A DNA stretch of 64,000 nucleotides, from the NCBI RefSeq assembly GCF_011761265.1, contig NZ_JAAOZB010000001.1, positions 1,116,001 through 1,180,000 on the forward strand, in the 5' to 3' direction. Both the position numbers and the translations under genes were made by a program. Shown piece by piece: positions 51,901 through 59,053 of the stretch. Below the pieces are notes generated by a model. That model did no database searches and was not told where the DNA came from. It worked only from the letters and a program-made list of their open reading frames with translations. Source of the DNA: Microbacterium halimionae (GTDB taxonomy: Bacteria > Actinomycetota > Actinomycetes > Actinomycetales > Microbacteriaceae). Every line of letters begins with the position of its first letter. Position 1 is the first letter of the stretch.

Positions 51901-53367
51901 GCGCCGATTCTGACGCTCGATGGCGAAGACGGCAACGTGCCGTGGGCCAGCGGTAACGCGTGGGCGCCGACGATCACTGAACGCGACGGAAAGTACTACT
52001 TCTACTTCAGTGGTCACAACGACAGCTACGGTCGGAAGACCATGGGTGTGGCAATTGCCGACAGCCCCGATGGCCCGTTCACCGCGCAGCCAGAGGCGAT
52101 GGTTCTCAACAACGAGACGGTCACGTCGGGTCAAGCAATTGATCCTGCCGCCTTCAAGGACCCGGTATCGGGCGACTACTACCTCTTCTGGGGTAACGGC
52201 TCGCCCGTGTACGCCAAGCTGAGCGACAACATGACGTCGCTCGAGCCCGGCACGATCTCACGGATCAGCGGTCTGACCGACTTCCGTGAGGGCGCGTTCG
52301 TCAACTACCGAGATGGTCTGTACCACTTGACCTACTCGATCGATGACACCGGTTCGGAGAACTACCGAGTGGGTTATGCGACAGCGACAAGTATCGACGG
52401 CCCCTGGACCTACCGCGGAGTGCTCTTGCAGAAGGACCTCTCGCTCGGCATCAAGGGCACCGGTCACAACTCGATCATCAACGTGCCGGGAACCGACGAC
52501 TGGTACATCGCGTACCACCGCTTCGGAATGCCCGGTGGCGACGGTACCCACCGTGAAACGACGATCGACAAGCTCACAATCGGTGACGACGGCCTCTTCC
52601 AGACGGTAACCCCGACGCTCACGAGCGTTGAGGCCCAGACGATCGAGGACCCGAACCCGCTGACGGTTGCCATCTCTGGTGATCCGAAGGTGGGAGAAAC
52701 ATTGAGCGTTGACACCAACGAGGAGTGGACGGCATCCGAGATTCAGTGGACCCGCAACGGAACTGCCGTAGCGGGCGCGACAGCTGCCACCTACGAACTC
52801 AGCGACGCCGACATCGACGCCACGATCGGTGTACAGGTGACAGGCGCGAAGGCGCTCTGGCCCGGCATGACGGTCGAGGCCGAAGTTGGACCGATTGTCG
52901 GTAGCGGCACAGTGACCCCGGAGCCGACGCCTACGCCGACAACGGACCCGACCGACCCGACTGACCCGACGGCGGAGGCTGAATGGGCTGATGTGTCGCT
53001 GGCCGGTGGCGGTTCTGTTGAGCAGGGCGGAACGTTGCGGGTGTCGGTGACGGGCTTGACTCTTGGCCAGCAGATTGGTGCAACTCTTCGGAGTGAGCCG
53101 ATCTTGGTGACGGGTATTCCGGCAGCGGATGCCTCGGGCTCGGTGTACTTCGAGGTACCGATCCCGTCGGACTTCGCACTCGGTGCGCACCGTTTGATCA
53201 TCACGTCACCTGGTTATGACGACCTGGTCATCGGGGTCTCGGTAGTGGCCCCCGGTGTGCTGGCAGTCACCGGTGCACAGGTGCCTCTCGGCATCCTGCT
53301 TGCAGCCATGATGCTGCTCGTGATCGGTGGAATGATCACCGTGACGCGCAGGCGCCGTACGGCTTGA
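45958..53367 (+). CDS. giant cell-wall-anchored triple-GH43 / triple-LamG glycoside hydrolase
   Basis: A 2469-residue secreted protein. Approximate layout: signal peptide 1-41; LamG 42-257; two atrophied Ig-like domains 260-434; GH43 module 1 at 439-782; two Ig-like domains 785-950; LamG 953-1171; Ig-like 1180-1300; GH43 module 2 at 1302-1617; LamG 1632-1838; small domain to 1925; GH43 module 3 at 1930-2228; Ig-like to 2318; Pro/Thr linker; final beta domain; LAVTG near 2434, helix and RRRR. All three GH43 modules keep the expected Asp, Asp and Glu (for example RDPF, IDSS, EGPT in module 1; ADPN, IDPA, EGAF in module 3). It should cleave arabino-, xylo- or galactofuranoside chains at the cell surface. 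Confidence 0.9.
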   Translation: MHRSRTLLARPFSRNRALKFTAGAAIATLALTGIVPGAAVAADEDLVAHYALDETEGTVAHDSSGAGRDGTIVGNPTLAAGEGIRLDGVDDYVKLPNNLLEGLDSITITMDVLIASDQATPYFIYGLGNPATSQAGTGYLFATGNNYRTTISPNNWSGEKNTTNSTALARGVWKSIAYTLDSATQTGTLYLDGAQVGQTTDIAITPASLGGGVTTSNNIGKSNYAADRLLKGNVRDFRIYDSALAAGDVSALALTPAERVSGDLGLINLGDLSNVTSNLTLPTSSRYGTTVTWTSSNDVVVSNTGRVARPSRGDGDATVTLTATAKSGDATDTRTFEVTVPENQDATEEERQADLDALAIANADDIRGNITLTDTGAVNGTEITWTASPENVISTTANGDIAAGVVTRGDNDQAVTLTARSGTLSRTFDVTVRAAHGADENAAYLFTYFNGEGGPAGESVRLAVSEGTDALDWHDLNGGAAVLSSDEGTRGVRDPFIIRSPEGDRFYLLATDLNTESVGFAQAQRDGSRFLEIWESTDLVNWSDQRHVEVSSEFAGNTWAPEAFYDEARGEYLVFWASNLYESASVDGRNNTASYNRMMYSTTRDFVTFSEPQIWIDSERREGGYGMIDSSIIKNGDTYFRFTKEEGPMNVLLQKSNDLRAAITHDGIGTAFSTTDDANQWSLVTERIGVGQSYANPTGAISTYTNGEGPTVFPSIDNPDQWYLFIDQPSYHGGQGYAAMTSANQGKTWTVMDSSGLPNSPRHGTVMPITRAEHDRLATKYQPELLVTSVESSTVEVPVGGPAAVSLPETATATFGNDGGRTEEVKVSWETPDFSGLGAVGDTVTVEGWIDNGSATPATVTFVATAEPTATDFAIDTARAGIRPGETEQVAFTVAGSGAIPAVEWTSSDDTVATVSDAGVVTAVTEGDVTITATAGLARETATLRVAATPADLQLWYDFDSVPETGDGATVADLSGNGRDGTINGAGAATVTGSNGDGRALDLPGGTSTSGAAWVGLPTGIIDSDQEDITYSAWLKPDNARNCEWNISLGESRSRNSYLFDSALCGGDSRAGVKAGATETLARSATLSAGNWTHLAIVLDGGSKITAYVNGTAVSSANTAVVASALAAVASPNGGAIGRSPYNGDPFYGGAVDDVRVYGSALTATQVASVMEGVLDPTAADADTEWVTRTAAAVKGLPFAGENSDVTGNILLPETLAEIQGLDAEDGAETVKIEWSSSDTAAISETDMPSGTSTAGQPDVIAKGRVVRASADNNVTLTATITRGGATEVVEIPVTVKAAVEDQEYEGYAFAYFTGNTLAGEKIYMAASDGNDALSWSELNDGQPVLESEYGTKGLRDPFVIRSPEGDKFYLIATDLSIGGGTSWDASQRSGSRYLEVWESTDLINWSEQRHVRVSPDEAGNTWAPEAYYDDSIGEYVVFWASKLYDSADTNHTGSTYNRMMYATTRDFETFSEPQIWQDGTSRIDSTVLEVDDVYYRFTKDEGAGTTGCSDIIQESSESLRAPLTDWTMTDSCIGRDAGTQAVEGPSIFAANENDVNGDGYYLFVDEYGGRGYIPLHSDDIANPDWKVPASFDLPASPRHGTVVPVTAAELEALSELKAQGPDPVKSNEDGEVLRYDFTDGEGTTLHDSSGNGYDATIAGGTWTAEDSLSLNGTSGQYVDLPDNILSGVEDVTVETEVWIDPTQGGNYFIYNMGNTDSGGVGNGYFFATGDGTYRSSIASGNWTTEQTVNSGTKLERGRWAHLTYTLEGTTARLYLDGIQVAEKTGVTLDPGDIGNGATTANYLGRSAYNADNRLKGQLREFAIYNRALSAGEVLAQSGNASALVDITLEDADALKVAPIIDSTAHTVVFPVKPGVDVTALTPVFASGDGATVAPASGTTVDLSSPVTYTLTAEAGEETEWTMSALVMASPVLPGYYADPNIAVFGGTYYLYATTDGYSGWGGQDFYVWSSTDLVEWTRSAAPILTLDGEDGNVPWASGNAWAPTITERDGKYYFYFSGHNDSYGRKTMGVAIADSPDGPFTAQPEAMVLNNETVTSGQAIDPAAFKDPVSGDYYLFWGNGSPVYAKLSDNMTSLEPGTISRISGLTDFREGAFVNYRDGLYHLTYSIDDTGSENYRVGYATATSIDGPWTYRGVLLQKDLSLGIKGTGHNSIINVPGTDDWYIAYHRFGMPGGDGTHRETTIDKLTIGDDGLFQTVTPTLTSVEAQTIEDPNPLTVAISGDPKVGETLSVDTNEEWTASEIQWTRNGTAVAGATAATYELSDADIDATIGVQVTGAKALWPGMTVEAEVGPIVGSGTVTPEPTPTPTTDPTDPTDPTAEAEWADVSLAGGGSVEQGGTLRVSVTGLTLGQQIGATLRSEPILVTGIPAADASGSVYFEVPIPSDFALGAHRLIITSPGYDDLVIGVSVVAPGVLAVTGAQVPLGILLAAMMLLVIGGMITVTRRRRTA

Positions 53368-53379
53368 TCTGAACACACA

Positions 53380-53423
53380 CGCGGTGTGGTCTCCGGGGTA
53401 CTCTTCCCGGGGGCCGCACCGCG
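53380..53423 (+). terminator. hairpin after the giant GH43 gene
   Basis: Arms of about 18 bp (starting CGCGGTGTGG and ending CCGCACCGCG, with a few wobble or mismatched pairs) enclose a short loop 13 bp after the stop codon. There is no T tract, so it may be a processing or stability hairpin or a GC-type terminator. Confidence 0.55.
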
Positions 53424-53494
53424 GTTAGGGCTGTCGATTCGGGTGCTGCAGCGTATGCTGATCGAATCCGGGCTCACCGGCGAGTGGAGATCGA

Positions 53495-54511
53495 GTGGCG
53501 GGAATTACGGGGCCGGACAAACCCAATATCCGGCAGGTGGCGGAGATTGCGGGCGTCTCCCACATGACCGTTTCACGTGTACTCAACGACTACCCGAACA
53601 TTCGGGAGTCCACAAGATCGCGTGTGCTCGAGGTTATCGAAGAGCTCAACTATCGCCCTAACAGTGCTGCTCGAGCACTCGCGTCACAGCGCTCTCGTCG
53701 CATCGGAGTGATCGTTGACAGCTCCAGTGAGAACGGGCCAGCCTCAACTCTCCGCTCGGTAGAGCTCGCAGCCCGCCAAGCCGGATATTCAGTGAGCTCG
53801 ATCGCCCTCGGCAGTGATGTGATGAGCCCGCAAGAAGCGCTCGAACACTTGACGGCTCTCGGCATCGATGCGCTCTGTGTTATCGCACCCCGCTCGTCGT
53901 CGGTGTCAACGCTTCGTACCCTCGCAATCGGTGTGCCGGTGCTCGTCATTAAGGCCGACCGTGATCCCACATTCCTCACTGTTGCGGTCGATCAACAGCA
54001 GGGCACACGACTCGCCGTTGACCACCTCGCCTCCCTCGGCCACCGCGATGTGCTGCACGTGGCAGGACCACTCGACTGGCTCGATGCCCGTGCTCGCGAG
54101 CGCGCATTCCACTCGCGAGCGCGATCGTGGGGAATCCATGAGCGCCCCATCGTGATCGGCGACTGGACCGCTGACTTCGGTTACGACTTCGCCCGCACCC
54201 TCACCCAGCTCCCCGACTACACGGCGATGTTCGTCGCTAATGATGAGATGGCGTTCGGCGTCATCCACGGGCTGCATGAAAACGGCTTCTCGGTTCCGGG
54301 AGATGTCAGCATCGTCGGTTTTGACGACCTCTCGGTATCACGGCATTTTCTTCCGCCGCTGACAACGGTGCGCCAAGACTTTGCTGCCCTCGGGTCGCGC
54401 GTTGTCGAGGCCCTTCGAGCGGCCGTCGAAGGGCATGAAGTGCCGCAGCGGACGGCTATCCCCGCTGAGCTGCTCGTTCGCCAGTCGACGGGGCCCCCGC
54501 GCGCGACATAG
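53495..54511 (+). CDS. LacI-family transcriptional regulator of the furanose locus
   Basis: A 338-residue LacI protein. The DNA-binding domain (about residues 10-60) has NIRQVAEIAGVSHMTVSRVLNDYPNIRESTRSRVLEVI and the hinge helix NSAARALASQ. The remaining 270 residues form the periplasmic-binding-protein-like sensor (SIVGFDDLSVSRHFLPPLTTVRQDF near the C terminus). The start is a GTG with GGAG upstream. It sits between the giant GH43 gene and the importer, both of which have the palindrome TGTTACCGGTAACA, its probable binding site. The inducer is likely a sugar released by the GH43 enzyme. Confidence 0.92.
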   Translation: MAGITGPDKPNIRQVAEIAGVSHMTVSRVLNDYPNIRESTRSRVLEVIEELNYRPNSAARALASQRSRRIGVIVDSSSENGPASTLRSVELAARQAGYSVSSIALGSDVMSPQEALEHLTALGIDALCVIAPRSSSVSTLRTLAIGVPVLVIKADRDPTFLTVAVDQQQGTRLAVDHLASLGHRDVLHVAGPLDWLDARARERAFHSRARSWGIHERPIVIGDWTADFGYDFARTLTQLPDYTAMFVANDEMAFGVIHGLHENGFSVPGDVSIVGFDDLSVSRHFLPPLTTVRQDFAALGSRVVEALRAAVEGHEVPQRTAIPAELLVRQSTGPPRAT

Positions 54512-54615
54512 TTGCACAGTCGAGAGATGGTGAGCAGTACTGCCACCGCGGCGTCTGCCGTAGGCTCAGCTGTCACGAGAACCCCACCCACCCACCGGAT
54601 TCAACGAGGATATCC

Positions 54616-56130
54616 ATGCACACGCGCCCTCTCGTCGAGATGGAGAGTATCCGGGTCGAGTACCCCGGCGGTGTCGCCGTCGATGGTGTGGACCTGCGCC
54701 TTTTCGCCGGCGAAGTGCACGCCCTCATGGGAGAAAACGGTGCGGGCAAGTCGACGATCGTGAAAGCGCTCACGGGTGCCGTGCGGATGCAGTCGGGCAC
54801 CATCCGCATCGATGGCGAAGAGCTGAAGACCGGGTCGACGGCTGACAGCCTTGCCGCAGGCATCGTGCCCGTGTACCAGGATCGGTTCCTTTCTCCGACC
54901 CTGAGCATCGCCGAAAACGTGATGCTCGGCAGCGAAGTGACGGGTCGCTTCGGAATCAACTGGCGCGCGACGCGCAGACGCGCTGTCGAAGCGCTGGGGG
55001 AGCTGGGGCTCGACCTCGATCCGTATGCGCTGCCCTCTTCGCTACCGCCGGCGACCCAACAGCTTGTCTCCATCGCACGCGCAATGGTGGGGCGGCCCCG
55101 CATCGTGGTTCTTGACGAGCCGACATCGAGTCTCGACGCGCAAGAAGTGTCGCTGCTTTTCTCCGTCATCGAGCGCCTCCGCGCGCGGGGCGTGGCGATC
55201 CTATTCATCTCGCACTTTCTCGAGCAGGTGTACGCGATCAGCGACCGCATGACGGTGCTCCGCGACGGGCGCCGCGAGGGCGAATATCTCACTCGTTCAA
55301 TTGATCGCGCAGACCTCATCTCTAAGATGATTGGCTCTGACATCACGTCGTTGCAGGCCCTCGGCTCGCAGCGACAGGAACACCGTCACGAGCCCACAGG
55401 CAAAGCTGTTTTGCGCATCGAGGACCTCGGTAAACGCGGTGCCCTCGGATCGACAAACCTGGAGCTGTTCCCCGGAGAGATCGTCGGGCTCGCTGGGCTG
55501 CGCGGGTCGGGTCGGTCAGAACTTGCCGATCTCATCAGCGGGGTTGAACGAGCCGACGCGGGAAGAATCTGGATAGACGAGCGGCTCGCTCACCTCACAG
55601 ATCCGCGAGCAGGACTCGCTCACCGGATTGCGAGATCCGGCGAGCATCTGAGCGATGACGGCCTGATCGGTGAGCTCAGCGTCGCTGAGAACATCACGCT
55701 TGCGCTGCAAGCTATGCGTGGATGGACGCATCCGCTGTCATCTCGGGAATCGGCAGAGCTCGTTGCCTCTTATATAGAGGCCTTTCGCATCAAAACGCCC
55801 TCAGCGCGCACTCCGGTCCGTGAACTTTCGGGCGGCACGCAGCAGAAGGTGCTCTTGGCGAGGTGGATGGCCACGCGCCCACGCGTGCTCGTGCTCGATG
55901 AGCCGACGAGCGGAATCGATATCTCCGCAAAGATCGACATCCAGCAGCGTATTGCGGCGCTCGCGACCAGCGGCGTCTCGATCGTCTTCATCTCTTCGGA
56001 ACTCGCAGAGATCGTGCGCTTAAGTGATCGCATCGTGGTGTTGAAAGACCGGGAGAAGATCGGTGAAGTGGCAAACGGGCCTGGGCTCACAGTCGACACG
56101 ATCGTTGAAATGATCGCCGCGGACGAGTGA
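54616..56130 (+). CDS. sugar ABC transporter ATP-binding protein (RbsA/YtfR type), extra copy
   Basis: A 504-residue double-ABC ATPase of the CUT2 family. First domain: Walker A GENGAGKST near residue 40, LPPATQQLVSIARAM, VVLDEPTSSLD. Second domain: GLRGSGRSEL, LSGGTQQKVLLARW near 405 and VLVLDEPTSGID. All nucleotide motifs look intact. It is encoded just after the LacI gene and before the operator at 56189, whereas the importer genes 56296-61196 include their own ATPase. It is therefore a second ATPase for the same permeases or the partner of a permease lost or encoded elsewhere. Confidence 0.92.
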   Translation: MHTRPLVEMESIRVEYPGGVAVDGVDLRLFAGEVHALMGENGAGKSTIVKALTGAVRMQSGTIRIDGEELKTGSTADSLAAGIVPVYQDRFLSPTLSIAENVMLGSEVTGRFGINWRATRRRAVEALGELGLDLDPYALPSSLPPATQQLVSIARAMVGRPRIVVLDEPTSSLDAQEVSLLFSVIERLRARGVAILFISHFLEQVYAISDRMTVLRDGRREGEYLTRSIDRADLISKMIGSDITSLQALGSQRQEHRHEPTGKAVLRIEDLGKRGALGSTNLELFPGEIVGLAGLRGSGRSELADLISGVERADAGRIWIDERLAHLTDPRAGLAHRIARSGEHLSDDGLIGELSVAENITLALQAMRGWTHPLSSRESAELVASYIEAFRIKTPSARTPVRELSGGTQQKVLLARWMATRPRVLVLDEPTSGIDISAKIDIQQRIAALATSGVSIVFISSELAEIVRLSDRIVVLKDREKIGEVANGPGLTVDTIVEMIAADE

Positions 56131-56188
56131 AAATATGCCGTGTTGACCGCTGCTGCGCGCCCGTGACAAAAATGAGATAGAAGAATCT

Positions 56189-56215
56189 TGTTACCGGTAA
56201 CAGTTACCGCTAACA
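56189..56215. promoter_or_regulatory. LacI-type operator, copy 2, with an adjacent second half-symmetric site
   Basis: TGTTACCGGTAACA (56189-56202) is identical to the operator at 45865. It is immediately followed by AGTTACCGCTAACA (56202-56215), a close variant. The tandem pair lies 81 bp before the start of the sugar-binding protein gene. Confidence 0.8.
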
Positions 56216-56295
56216 TGATGAACGTCAGCACAAAGAGTGTGTCGTCGTTCGCATTGCGGCCCGGTCCGCGCGAGCGATCTCAAGGAGGAGATTTC

Positions 56296-57294
56296 ATGGC
56301 TATCAAGAAGAAAATGCTCGGCATTTTGGGGTTCGTTGGCGCTGGAGCGCTCGCCCTCAGCCTCGCAGGTTGCTCGTCTAACGGCGACGACGCAGGCGCC
56401 GGCAGCGACGGTGACCTCACGACAGTTGGCTTTGTCGCAGTGGGCCCCGAGGGTGCATGGCGTCAGGCGAACGAGACCAACATTCAGGACACGTTCACTG
56501 AGGCGGCCGGCTTCGACCTGAAGTACGCGCCCGCAACAAACCTCGACCAGAAGTCACAGATTGACGCATTCACGTCGTTCGTCGACGAGGGCGTCGACGT
56601 CATCCTGCTGTCGGCAACCGAAGGTTCCGGCTGGGAAGACTCGCTCTCACGTGCACAGGAAGCCGAAATTCCGGTCATCCTGATCGACCGTGGTATCGAG
56701 CCGGATGACACGAGCCTGTACGTCACCCGCATCGCGCCCGACAACTTCGAGGTCTCGAAAGAGTCGGCCGAATGGGCTGTCTCCGAGTTCCCCGATGGTG
56801 CCAACTACGTAACCCTCGAGGGCCCCGCGGGCGTCTCGGTTGTCAACGAGCGCAACAAGGGCTGGGACTCTGTCATGGACAGCGAGTCGCAGTTCGTCCA
56901 GGTTGACGCACAGACAGCAAACTGGTCTGCCGAAGAGGGCAAGAGCGTCATGGAGACGATGCTCAAGGCCAACAACAACGACATCCAGCTCGTGTTCGCA
57001 CAGAACGACGAAATGGGTCTCGGCGCGGCACAGGCTGTTGAAGAAGCTGGTCTGGTTCCCGGAGAAGATGTCAAGATCATCACGATCGACGGCACGAAGG
57101 CAGCCATGGAGGCTCTCGCCGACGGACAGCTGAGCTACGTGCACGAGTACAACCCGCTCTTCGGACCGACTGCACTCGAGGTTGTGCAGAAGGTACTCGA
57201 TGGCGACACAGTTGAGTCGTACATCATCGTTCCGAGCGAGGCGTTCGACTCTGCTGAGGCCGCTCAGGCAGTTCTCGCGGACCGCCAGTACTGA
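56296..57294 (+). CDS. sugar-binding lipoprotein, YtfQ-like (galactofuranose-type)
   Basis: A 332-residue CUT2 binding protein. Signal peptide with lipobox LAGC (cysteine at about residue 26), then a periplasmic-binding fold. VGFVAVGPEGAWRQANETNIQ, the QIDAFTSFVDEGVDVILLSATEGSGWE block and EIPVILIDRGI parallel E. coli YtfQ, which binds galactofuranose. A near-ideal AAGGAGGAG precedes the ATG at 56296. The frame continues upstream through the operators, which is not biologically sensible. It feeds the importer encoded immediately downstream; furanose specificity is inferred from YtfQ similarity and the GH43 enzymes nearby. Confidence 0.9.
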   Translation: MAIKKKMLGILGFVGAGALALSLAGCSSNGDDAGAGSDGDLTTVGFVAVGPEGAWRQANETNIQDTFTEAAGFDLKYAPATNLDQKSQIDAFTSFVDEGVDVILLSATEGSGWEDSLSRAQEAEIPVILIDRGIEPDDTSLYVTRIAPDNFEVSKESAEWAVSEFPDGANYVTLEGPAGVSVVNERNKGWDSVMDSESQFVQVDAQTANWSAEEGKSVMETMLKANNNDIQLVFAQNDEMGLGAAQAVEEAGLVPGEDVKIITIDGTKAAMEALADGQLSYVHEYNPLFGPTALEVVQKVLDGDTVESYIIVPSEAFDSAEAAQAVLADRQY

Positions 57295-57351
57295 TTCCTT
57301 AGGTAACAAGCGGCCTCGTTAATAAACGACGTCGGTAGTAACCGACAACGA

Positions 57352-57390
57352 CGCGGTGCGGAGTAACTCACCCGAGTACTCCGCACCGCG
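57352..57390 (+). other. intercistronic hairpin between the binding protein and ATPase genes
   Basis: CGCGGTGCGGAGTA and its exact complement form a 14-bp stem around an 11-base loop; a smaller hairpin (GTCGGT-agta-ACCGAC, 57331-57346) precedes it. There is no T tract. Hairpins at this position commonly protect the binding-protein message and lower downstream expression. Confidence 0.7.
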
Positions 57391-57442
57391 TCTCGGCCGC
57401 ACCGCGTGCGACAGCTGCTCGGAAAGAAAACAGGAACACCAC

Positions 57443-59053
57443 ATGACTGGAACACTGCCGATCGTCGAGATGCACAACATCTCGATTGAGTTTCCCGGCG
57501 TAAAGGCGCTCGACGACGTCGACTTCCGCCTCTTCCCCGGAGAGGTGCACGCCCTGATGGGCGAGAACGGTGCGGGAAAATCGACCCTCATCAAAGCCTT
57601 GACGGGTGTCTACAAAATTTCATCCGGCTCAATCGTGGTCGCTGGTGAGACCAAAGAGCTGCACGGAACCGCCGATGCTCAGGCTGCCGGTGTCTCGACC
57701 GTGTATCAAGAGGTCAACCTCTGCGCGAATCTCTCCATCGGTGAGAACGTCATGCTCGGCCACGAAGTGCGGGGCCTGTTCGGTGTCAACTGGCGCGCCA
57801 CGCACGAGTCCGCTCGTCGGGCCCTTGCTCGCCTCGGCCTGGACTACCTCGACACTCATCAATCCCTGTCGACGCTGTCGATCGCAGTGCAGCAGCTCGT
57901 TGCCATCAGCCGCGCGATGGCCATTAAAGCCAAGGTGCTCATTCTTGATGAGCCCACTTCAAGCCTCGATGCGAAAGAAGTCGAGGGGTTGTTCACCGTC
58001 ATCCGCTCGCTTCGCGACGAAGGCGTCGCGATTCTTTTCGTCTCCCACTTTCTCGACCAGATCTACGCCATCAGCGACCGCTTGACGGTGCTACGAAATG
58101 GCCAGTACGTCGGCGAGTACATGACGCGTGAGCTCGACCGTGGCGAGCTGATCTCGAAGATGATCGGTAAAGACCTCGAGTCGCTTGCCGCCCTCGGGGG
58201 AAATCGCCAGGTCGGAGAGCGCGATCGCGACACCGCGCCGCTCGTCCGCGCCGAAGGTTTCGGAAAACGCGGCAGCATGGGCGCCACAGACCTCGACATT
58301 CACCGTGGTGAGATCGTTGGGTTTGCGGGTCTCCTGGGTGCCGGTCGCACCGAGTTCGCCCGCATCCTCTACGGGGCAGACAAAGCCGACTCGGGCACCC
58401 TCAGTATCAAGGGTGAGAAGATCACGCTGTCGTCTCCCGTCGATGGACTCGACCACCGCATCGCGTACTCCACCGAGAACCGTCGTGACGAAGGAATCGT
58501 TGCCGACCTCACAGTGCGCGAAAACCTCGTGCTGGCCGTGCAAGCCAAGCGCGGCTGGGCGCGGCCGATGTCGCGTCGCGAAAAAGACGAGATCGTCGAT
58601 ACCTATATCAAGGCCCTCAACGTTCGCCCCGCAGACCCGTCGCGCTTGATCAGCGAGCTCTCTGGTGGAAACCAGCAGAAGGTACTGCTCGGCCGGTGGC
58701 TTGCGACTGAACCCGAACTACTGATTCTCGACGAGCCGACCCGAGGGATCGACGTCGGAGCAAAAGCCGAAATTCAAGAAGCTGTTGCAAAGCTCGCCGA
58801 AGGCGGCGTCTCGGTCGTCTTCATCTCTTCGGAGCTCGAAGAGGTCGTGCGACTGAGCGAAAAAATTGTGGTCTTGAAAGACCACCAGAAGATTGGTGAG
58901 ATCATCAACGAGCCGGGAGTAACCGCTCAAAAGATTGTCGATGTGATCGCCGCGCACGGAGTGAGCGAGGCGAAGGCCGAAGAACACAAAGTCGAAGAAG
59001 ACGCAGTCGAAGCGGAAACATACGCCGCAGCAAGCGGTGAGGAGCACCAATGA
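57443..59053 (+). CDS. sugar ABC transporter ATP-binding protein, YtfR-like
   Basis: A 536-residue double-ABC ATPase. First domain: GENGAGKST near residue 39 and VLILDEPTSSLD. Second domain: GLLGAGRTEF, LSGGNQQKVLLGRW near 408 and LLILDEPTRGID. The last 40 residues form an acidic Glu/Ala tail (VSEAKAEEHKVEEDAVEAE) not usual for the family. It is a clear paralogue of the ATPase at 54616. It overlaps the first permease gene by 4 bp (ATGA), so it is the main energiser of the YtfT/YjfF-like channel. The start ATG at 57443 has AGGAA upstream. Confidence 0.92.
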   Translation: MTGTLPIVEMHNISIEFPGVKALDDVDFRLFPGEVHALMGENGAGKSTLIKALTGVYKISSGSIVVAGETKELHGTADAQAAGVSTVYQEVNLCANLSIGENVMLGHEVRGLFGVNWRATHESARRALARLGLDYLDTHQSLSTLSIAVQQLVAISRAMAIKAKVLILDEPTSSLDAKEVEGLFTVIRSLRDEGVAILFVSHFLDQIYAISDRLTVLRNGQYVGEYMTRELDRGELISKMIGKDLESLAALGGNRQVGERDRDTAPLVRAEGFGKRGSMGATDLDIHRGEIVGFAGLLGAGRTEFARILYGADKADSGTLSIKGEKITLSSPVDGLDHRIAYSTENRRDEGIVADLTVRENLVLAVQAKRGWARPMSRREKDEIVDTYIKALNVRPADPSRLISELSGGNQQKVLLGRWLATEPELLILDEPTRGIDVGAKAEIQEAVAKLAEGGVSVVFISSELEEVVRLSEKIVVLKDHQKIGEIINEPGVTAQKIVDVIAAHGVSEAKAEEHKVEEDAVEAETYAAASGEEHQ

